Below are positions 15,601 to 20,167 of a stretch of 20,167 nt of DNA, in pieces. The stretch is taken from NCBI GenBank assembly GCA_044360435.1, contig JBIKKI010000033.1:1-20167 (forward strand). The letters are read 5' to 3'. The translations under genes and the position numbers were made by a program. This DNA is from REEB481 sp044360435. GTDB lineage: Bacteria > Bacteroidota > Bacteroidia > NS11-12g > UBA955. Position 1 is the stretch's first letter. Each line of letters opens with the position of its first letter. The notes beneath the pieces were generated by a model that was given only the letters and a program-made list of their open reading frames with translations, did not search any database and had not been told where the DNA came from.

Positions 15601-16129
15601 TGACGTATTACCAGGAACCGTTGTGGACTGGGAATATCCAAGCGTAACGCTGCAATCGAATGCAGTTTGTCCGGACTCTCTGAAGTATTACTGGACGATT
15701 CAGGGCACGGGGCAATGGACGCAACGCGGCGAACGACCTATTGTGAACTTCCCGTCACCGGGGAATTATGACATCCTGCTGCGCGCTGTTTCCGAGCATG
15801 GTTGTGTGGGTGAAGCCATGAGACAGGTACGCGTGAATCCGCCCTTACATTATTACGTGCCCAATGCCTTCACCCCAGATGGGTTATTGCCTGAGGAAAA
15901 CAATACATTCAAAGTAAGTATCGCCGAAGAAGTCGCTGATTTTCAACTGAGCGTTTACGACCGTTGGGGCCAGAAGGTGTTTCAAAGTGACTTGCCTGAA
16001 ACTGGCTGGGATGGGAAGAATCCAGATGGTACAGCACTTCCTGTAGGCGCATACGCCTGGTCGCTCAAGTTTAGAACTGCCTCCGGGCGAGCAGTAGCCT
16101 CAAATGGGCTTGTGATTTTATTGCGCTAA
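12605..16129 (+). CDS. Large cell-surface protein with T9SS type B sorting domain, paralogue of the preceding gene
   Basis: The 1174-residue protein has a signal peptide (1-25, cleavage after ARA) and, like its neighbour, a mature N-terminus Ser-His. The first 320 or so residues align by eye with the preceding protein through SHVVGGE, YRNC, DITPVC, NPPTGLYLD...GDLVFTP and RRDLQYLVL. The C-terminal order is also shared: a PKD-like unit (about 905-1000), a second (about 1000-1083), and a type B sorting domain (1084-1174; YVPNAFTPDG, YDRWGQKVFQ, GWDGK). The middle is shorter and divergent. The start at 12605 is chosen because it gives a proper signal peptide. An in-frame ATG at 12548 would translate through the terminator hairpin. 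The gene converges with the MFS gene, with 8 nt between stops. Surface adhesion or motility-associated use is inferred from the family only. Confidence 0.88.
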   Translation: MKRFAFRMMLILVLSITCMQHSARASHVVGGEITYRKQSGNTYQFQLVVYRNCAECAFNTENCPDIPDLDILGAPGTLQAGQKLGSVDLTRISISDITPVCRTVASACTTNPGINAGVEAWIYSGIFDFTALMSVQCKLHVSVRIDARTDAWGTAEYFYNYAALDLCNYLSNNSPQLAAPAFYLLAENEPFRYNLHASDEDGDSLSYHLVAAQKGYERNVLYPAGLTPKQPLEVFCAGTAPCPVNPSANPPTGLYLDSLDGDLVFTPLTSGSRGFLVMEVREWRRIGGEMTLVGTVRRDLQYLVLSVKNAAPTLKIVGADEWHCAGEESCVEVYGNDPAFLGVQDSMLLQVDADFKGFQFKQNNSKRGTADASFCWTPSSAQVRSTPYRITFSVRDQACPLNLRAFSSIRIRVAEKVKAGMVLTSDTCGYLNAIGTASSNHVGHIYQWYLFNGKDELLAQETGMRPRFKLPEGGRYKLRLELINAVTSCVSIAEDSIVFPSFTRPEVSIHAAVQLCPGIPGTAVLRVKGGTKPFTVLWDGVLGDSLHAFFMPSNPLKSYRKEIQLLDHLGCSVNTRLLVQPHPYEPINFADTAICSSAPDLLLRPLCTSSATLNVQLLQGTSALAGQWPNLRLRHQGNVGVNRLLAYCTDAFGCIRRDTAEITITQLPVHGIGELPDLCEGQAVLDLRRESGLRLTGGTWQVNGNPISGDTLTTAQLLPGVIDITYRWQGGGCVIEHQQQFQVKPKPTLSLNTQMPEVLCAARAQYLELKAQPSGGDWYGSGVQGDLLHVPATAGTLLAVYHYEDPQHHCADTLHYQLKTVLPPKFTRLEGYETAICAGSFLDITVQSNHGNRFNFFSNQEDALSKTSGTQTRFSPLPMAGTASVRITAKSENVCPDADTVLPVKVKTMPVLSAQFAATQGCAPFETQASLFAPGAVFPDQYRWISTAEIQAAGAHQFRLRVAEPGVYPLSLYLEQEGCSQTILLPDSIRVYATPSAAFDVLPGTVVDWEYPSVTLQSNAVCPDSLKYYWTIQGTGQWTQRGERPIVNFPSPGNYDILLRAVSEHGCVGEAMRQVRVNPPLHYYVPNAFTPDGLLPEENNTFKVSIAEEVADFQLSVYDRWGQKVFQSDLPETGWDGKNPDGTALPVGAYAWSLKFRTASGRAVASNGLVILLR

Positions 16130-16137
16130 GCGCGAAG

Positions 16138-17433
16138 TCAAGACTGGCCCTGAAGCCTGCGGTCGTTGATCCGGATCAAAAGCCAAATGCTTACCACAAA
16201 GAAGGACATCAGGATGAGTACACTGTTGCGCATGTCGTGGGTAATATGGTCAACAATACCGTAAATCAGTGTACCCAGTGTAATTCCAGTTTTTTCAGCA
16301 AATTCATACAGGCTGAAATAGGACGCTGTGTCGTTTGTTTCAGGGATGAATTTAGCATAGGTGGCGCGCGATGTGCTTTGGATACCGCCCATCACCAAAC
16401 CTACAAAGGAGCCTAAGATGAAGAAGGGCACTTCTTCCCCAACAGGTAAATAATAGGCCGCCAGACAAATCAGTACCCAGATAATGGTTGCCAGGAGTAA
16501 GGATGTTCTATTCCCTTTTTTTCCTGATAGCCATGAAAAGAATATGGCGCCCGGAATAGCGATGAGTTGGATGATGAGCACCGTGACAATCAGGTACGAT
16601 GTGCTGATTTTCAGGGTGTCTTTGCCAAATAAAGTTGCCAGGTACATGATGGTTTGAACGCCCATATTGTACACGAAGAAGGCAAGCAGGAAGCGCATGA
16701 GCATCTGGTCTTTTCGGGCCATGTTCCATGCTTTGTTCAGTTCCTTAAATCCTTTTCCAACCATTTCCCGCAGATTGGCTTCTTTGCGGTTGCTCACGGC
16801 AGGCAAGCGGTTAAAGGTGATTTGGGAAAATGCCAGCCACCAGATTCCTACAGAAAGGAAAGACAGACGGGAAGGCAGGGTTCCTGTATCGGCCAAACCA
16901 AACCATTCTGGCTTTTGGATGAGCAGCAGGTTGAGGATGAGTAAGATGACACTTCCGGCATAACCCAGTGAATATCCGCGGGCGCTGAGCCTGTCAAAGC
17001 GGTCGGGCGTTGCAATATCCGGCAGGTAGGAGTTGTAGTATACCAGGCTTCCGGTAAAGCCAATGGTGCCCAACATCAGCGTGGCGATGCCTGTGGCTAC
17101 ATTGTCGCCGGTGAAAAAGTACATTGACATGCAACTCAAAGCGCCCAGCCATACAAAAAATCGCATGTAGTTTTTCTTGTTACCGCGGTAGTCGGAAATT
17201 CCGGACAAGAGCGGTGACAGGAATGCAATGAGCAGAAAAGAGGCAGAAACAGCGTATTCATAGATTGCTGTGTTTTTCACCGGAACACCCAGCACATCAA
17301 CCATAGCCGGTGTGGTTTGCTGGTAATAAATAGGGAAGATGGCCGTGGCGATGCAAAGAGAAAAAACACTGTTGGCCCAATCATACATGGCCCATCCCCA
17401 AAGCGTTCGGGGCTGATTTTTTTCGAAGTTCAT
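16138..17433 (-). CDS. UMF1/Atg22-like MFS transporter
   Basis: The 431-residue integral membrane protein has about 12 hydrophobic helices and the UMF1/Atg22 N-terminal signature LWGWAMYDWANSVF (residues 10-23). Charged cytosolic loops such as RFDRLSARGYSLGYAGS and the central KGFKELNKAW region fit the family. Substrates of bacterial members are unknown; yeast Atg22 exports amino acids from the vacuole. The start at 17433 is chosen over an in-frame ATG at 17592: the extra 53 residues would be antisense-like sequence overlapping clpX and have no family match. It starts 32 nt after the clpX stop on the same strand and could be read through from that cluster. No good promoter lies in the gap, only TATCTTGG, a near match. 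Confidence 0.88.
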   Translation of the reverse strand: MNFEKNQPRTLWGWAMYDWANSVFSLCIATAIFPIYYQQTTPAMVDVLGVPVKNTAIYEYAVSASFLLIAFLSPLLSGISDYRGNKKNYMRFFVWLGALSCMSMYFFTGDNVATGIATLMLGTIGFTGSLVYYNSYLPDIATPDRFDRLSARGYSLGYAGSVILLILNLLLIQKPEWFGLADTGTLPSRLSFLSVGIWWLAFSQITFNRLPAVSNRKEANLREMVGKGFKELNKAWNMARKDQMLMRFLLAFFVYNMGVQTIMYLATLFGKDTLKISTSYLIVTVLIIQLIAIPGAIFFSWLSGKKGNRTSLLLATIIWVLICLAAYYLPVGEEVPFFILGSFVGLVMGGIQSTSRATYAKFIPETNDTASYFSLYEFAEKTGITLGTLIYGIVDHITHDMRNSVLILMSFFVVSIWLLIRINDRRLQGQS

Positions 17434-17465
17434 AGGCAGTGCAAGTGCCTGCCAAGATACATCAA

Positions 17466-18707
17466 TCAGGCCGCCATTGTGGCGCCTCTGTGTTTTTTCC
17501 ATTGCTCCTGAGCATCTGCAAGGGTGATGTTCAGGGTTTTCTTTTTCATGCCCGGTGCGGCAAACATGAAGTCCATCATAATCACCTCGCAAATGCTGCG
17601 TAAACCACGCGCGCCCAACTTGTAGGCAAAGGCCTGATCAACGATGAAATCAATTACTTCCGGTGCAATGCTCAACTTGATGCCGTCCAGTTCAAAAAGA
17701 CGCACATACTGTTTAATCAGCGCGTTTTTGGGCTCGGTGAGGATGCTTTTGAGTGTTTCCTTATCCAGTGATTCCATGGTGGTAAGGATGGGCAACCTTC
17801 CGATGATTTCAGGAATCAGGCCATAAGCACGCAAATCGGAAGGACTGATGTTCTTCAACAGCTGATCTTTTTCCGCTTCCTGATGTCCTTGAATTTCTTT
17901 CTTAAAGCCAACCTGTTGTTTGTTGATGCGCCGGGCGATGATTTTTTCGATCCCTTCAAAAGCGCCACCACAAATAAACAGGATGTTGGAAGTGTCGATT
18001 TTTACATATTTCTGGTCCGGATGCTTGCGTCCGCCTTCCGGGGCAACATGGGCAATGGTGCCTTCCAGAATTTTCAGCAAACCTTGTTGTACGCCTTCAC
18101 CACTCACGTCGCGGGTGATGGATGGATTGTCTGATTTTCGGGAAATCTTGTCCACTTCATCCAGGTAAATAATCCCTCGTTCCGCTTGCTTCGGGTCGTA
18201 GTTGGCAACCTGCAGCAACCTGGACAGAATGCTTTCTACATCTTCTCCCACATAGCCGGCTTCAGTGAGCACCGTGGCATCGGCGATGCAGAAAGGAACA
18301 TTCAGAAATTTCGCGAGTGTCTTGGCCAAAAGGGTTTTCCCTGTTCCGGTTTCTCCAATCAGCAGGATGTTGCTTTTCTCCAGCTCAACATCCTGGGCGC
18401 CCGACTGGTGTTGCAGGCGTTTGTAGTGGTTATACACTGCAACTGCCATGGTTTTCTTGGCGTCGTGCTGCCCGATGATGTAGTGATCCAGATAATCCGT
18501 GATGGACTTCGGACTTGGTATTTCTTGAATAGGCGCGAGGTTAGGACCTTGTTCCAGTCCGGCTTCGATGCCCAGTTCTTGTTCTACGATTTTAAAAGCC
18601 TGCTCTGCACAGTTCTCGCAAATGTGTCCCTCAAGCCCGGAGATCAGCATCAGGGCTTCCGTTTTCTTCTTTCCGCAGAAGGAGCAATGCGCTTCTTTCG
18701 TCTTCAT
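17466..18707 (-). CDS. clpX: ATP-dependent Clp protease ATPase subunit ClpX
   Basis: ClpX is the AAA+ unfoldase that feeds tagged proteins into ClpP. The 413 residues show the N-terminal zinc-binding domain (C8, C11, C30, C33), Walker A GETGTGKT (118-125), pore loop GYVG (151-154), Walker B LDE (182-184), the RKH loop (227-229), a VGF loop (267-269) at the place of the ClpP-docking IGF loop, the arginine-finger region GRLP (303-306) and sensor 2 in GARGLR (365-370). All functional elements are present, so the protein should be active. It lies 35 nt downstream of clpP, with no clear Shine-Dalgarno, in the conserved order tig-clpP-clpX. Confidence 0.98.
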   Translation of the reverse strand: MKTKEAHCSFCGKKKTEALMLISGLEGHICENCAEQAFKIVEQELGIEAGLEQGPNLAPIQEIPSPKSITDYLDHYIIGQHDAKKTMAVAVYNHYKRLQHQSGAQDVELEKSNILLIGETGTGKTLLAKTLAKFLNVPFCIADATVLTEAGYVGEDVESILSRLLQVANYDPKQAERGIIYLDEVDKISRKSDNPSITRDVSGEGVQQGLLKILEGTIAHVAPEGGRKHPDQKYVKIDTSNILFICGGAFEGIEKIIARRINKQQVGFKKEIQGHQEAEKDQLLKNISPSDLRAYGLIPEIIGRLPILTTMESLDKETLKSILTEPKNALIKQYVRLFELDGIKLSIAPEVIDFIVDQAFAYKLGARGLRSICEVIMMDFMFAAPGMKKKTLNITLADAQEQWKKHRGATMAA

Positions 18708-18742
18708 TCCGCTAGCTAACAGCCGTGGGCTGAAATGGTTCT

Positions 18743-19432
18743 TTATTTCTTAGGATTGCGGCCGAGGACTTCGTCGATCATGCCGTAGGTTTTTGCTTCG
18801 CTTGCGGTCATCCAGTGGTCGCGGTCGCTGTCTTTTTCTACCTGTTCAAAAGGTTGTCCGCTGTGTTCACTGATGATGTTGTACAGTTCTGTTTTCAGCT
18901 TGGAAATTTCACGGTAGGTGATTTCAATGTCTGAAGCCTGTCCCTGTGCGCCTCCCAAAGGCTGGTGAATCATTACGCGGCTGTGCTGCAAGGCACTGCG
19001 TTTGCCTTTTTCACCGGCACACATCAGCACTGCAGCCATACTTGCAGCCATGCCGGTGCAAATGGTAGCAACGTCGCTGCTGATGTACTGCATGGTGTCG
19101 TAAATGCCCAATCCTGCATATACAGAACCTCCCGGACTGTTGATGTAAATCTGAATATCGCGGTTGGGGTTTGAACTCTCCAGGAAGAGCAATTGTCCCA
19201 TGACAATATTGCTTACTTCATCATAAATGGGAACGCCAAGGAAAATAATCCGGTCCATCATGAGCCTTGAAAAGATGTCCATGGCTACCGCATTCATCTG
19301 ACGTTCTTCGATGATGTTGGGCGTGAGGTTCACCACACCGGGAACTACATCATTCATGTATTTGTCAACATAAATGCTGTTCAGACCCAGATGTTTTACA
19401 GCGTATTTTCTAAATTCTTGTCCGTGATTCAT
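18743..19432 (-). CDS. clpP: ATP-dependent Clp protease proteolytic subunit ClpP
   Basis: ClpP is the serine peptidase that forms the tetradecameric degradation chamber. In the 229 residues the catalytic triad is S131 (GMAASMAA), H156 (MIHQP) and D205 (within DSDRDHWM). The intervals of 25 and 49 residues match those of E. coli ClpP. The oxyanion-loop segment INSPGG lies at 98-102 and onward. The chain is somewhat longer than E. coli ClpP at the N-terminus, where a processed or flexible segment is expected. It sits between trigger factor (21-nt gap) and clpX (35-nt gap), consistent with one transcript. No promoter or terminator is visible in either gap. Confidence 0.98.
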   Translation of the reverse strand: MNHGQEFRKYAVKHLGLNSIYVDKYMNDVVPGVVNLTPNIIEERQMNAVAMDIFSRLMMDRIIFLGVPIYDEVSNIVMGQLLFLESSNPNRDIQIYINSPGGSVYAGLGIYDTMQYISSDVATICTGMAASMAAVLMCAGEKGKRSALQHSRVMIHQPLGGAQGQASDIEITYREISKLKTELYNIISEHSGQPFEQVEKDSDRDHWMTASEAKTYGMIDEVLGRNPKK

Positions 19433-19453
19433 AAGCGTTTCACTGATTAAACA

Positions 19454-20167
19454 TCAATGGTGGTGTTTGTGTTCGTTCACATGGCTGAAATACTGTTCAA
19501 CGCTTACAGGAACCACATTCAGCGAAATCATGCCGCGGATGGCTTCAAAGGCTTTGCGTTGAACCACCCTGTCGGCCATGCGCCGTTTGAAGTCCTGGTC
19601 CTTGAGTTGCTTTTCAGCGTAGTCCACAATCAGATTGCCGGCATTCATCAGGCCGTACTGTCTGTACAAATCAGCTACGTATTCGTAGGCCGCGCCGCGG
19701 AGTTCGTCTTCGGTAACCTGAATATTCTGGGCATTTGCAATCTTTTCAATCACGAGTTGCCTGCGGAGTACATCGCCTTCCTCTGCAAATCGCGCGTCGA
19801 TATTGTCGGCGTTGTATGTTTCCTGCTTGGTGGTGGTAAGCCAGCGTTTCAGGAATGCTTCCGGCAGGTCGATTTTGTGCTTGCTGGTGAGCAAATGACT
19901 GATTTGGTGATCCAGCCACAATTCTGCTTCATTGGCGTAGTAGCGCTCCAGATTTTCTTTCACACGCTGCCTGTATTCTTCTTCGTTGGCAGGGTAGTTT
20001 TCAGGGCCGTAAATCTCCTGATAATAAGCCTCGTTGAGTTCGGCGGGTTCACGACGTTTGATTTCGTTTACCTGTAATTGAAACTCCATGTTCAGGTCTT
20101 TTACTGCTTCTTCCTGAATGCCCAGGGTATTGCGGATTACGGTATCGTTGTTGTTGAACAGCTGGAA
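19454..20167 (-). CDS. tig: Trigger factor, C-terminal part (cut by the window edge)
   Basis: This ribosome-associated chaperone is open to the window edge, so the N-terminal ribosome-binding domain and start lie outside. The visible 237 residues cover the end of the PPIase region (around LQVNEIKRREPAELNEAYY) and the helical C-terminal substrate-cradling arms (NLERYYANEAELWLDHQIS onward). Sequence divergence from E. coli TF is large, as is usual in Bacteroidota, but the position just upstream of clpP and clpX and the helical arm pattern support the call. The apparent ATG at plus-strand 20089 is an internal methionine, not the start. The protein ends with a histidine-rich tail (HVNEHKHHH). Confidence 0.88.
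   Translation of the reverse strand, partial: FQLFNNNDTVIRNTLGIQEEAVKDLNMEFQLQVNEIKRREPAELNEAYYQEIYGPENYPANEEEYRQRVKENLERYYANEAELWLDHQISHLLTSKHKIDLPEAFLKRWLTTTKQETYNADNIDARFAEEGDVLRRQLVIEKIANAQNIQVTEDELRGAAYEYVADLYRQYGLMNAGNLIVDYAEKQLKDQDFKRRMADRVVQRKAFEAIRGMISLNVVPVSVEQYFSHVNEHKHHH

Noticed and set aside
16123..16133. GCGC-TAA-GCGC inverted repeat at the convergent surface-protein/MFS stops as a terminator
   Set aside because: The stem is only 4 bp with a 3-nt loop and has no T-run on either strand.
17434..17592. 53-residue N-terminal extension of the MFS transporter
   Set aside because: It overlaps the clpX 3' end, is rich in residues unlike the family, and the UMF1 signature follows directly after the ATG at 17433.

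Overview
The window is about 20 kb of Bacteroidota chromosome of roughly 50% GC. Three things point to that phylum. Several proteins carry type IX secretion system (T9SS) sorting domains of types A and B. Exact matches to the Bacteroidota -7 element TAnnTTTG lie next to start codons. Shine-Dalgarno sequences are almost absent. A genus cannot be named from the sequence. There are no tRNA or rRNA genes, insertion sequences, CRISPR arrays or phage genes. The DNA is gene-dense: the longest stretch without a gene is 180 bp (4469-4648).

Left part (1-4468). A kynurenine 3-monooxygenase gene (kmo) has a near-ideal promoter ending 7 nt before its ATG. It is followed by a secreted metzincin-like metalloprotease with an IPT/TIG domain and a T9SS type A tail. 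Converging on these is a two-gene unit: an Ldh2-type malate/L-lactate dehydrogenase-family oxidoreductase, and a 64-residue single-pass membrane protein whose start overlaps the oxidoreductase stop.

Centre (4649-16129). An ECF sigma factor overlaps by ATGA a protein with a basic cytosolic N-terminus, one membrane helix, a low-complexity linker and an outer-membrane beta-barrel-like C-terminus. That gene overlaps by ATGA a secreted protein, which is followed by a 1493-residue T9SS type B surface protein. A strong intrinsic terminator closes this apparent four-gene operon. Directly behind the terminator, with its own -7 element, lies a 1174-residue paralogue of the large surface protein. The layout suggests a sigma factor and envelope-spanning regulator working with the cell-surface proteins encoded beside them. 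No T9SS machinery genes are present.

Right part (16138-20167, all minus strand). This is the housekeeping proteostasis cluster tig-clpP-clpX, with trigger factor cut by the window edge, followed downstream by a UMF1/Atg22-like MFS transporter.

The most notable signal outside the genes is that three start codons (99, 4468 minus, 12605) each lie 6-7 nt behind an exact TAnnTTTG element. This predicts leaderless or nearly leaderless mRNAs. The only good Shine-Dalgarno sequence seen lies inside the sigma factor gene, serving the overlapping regulator gene.
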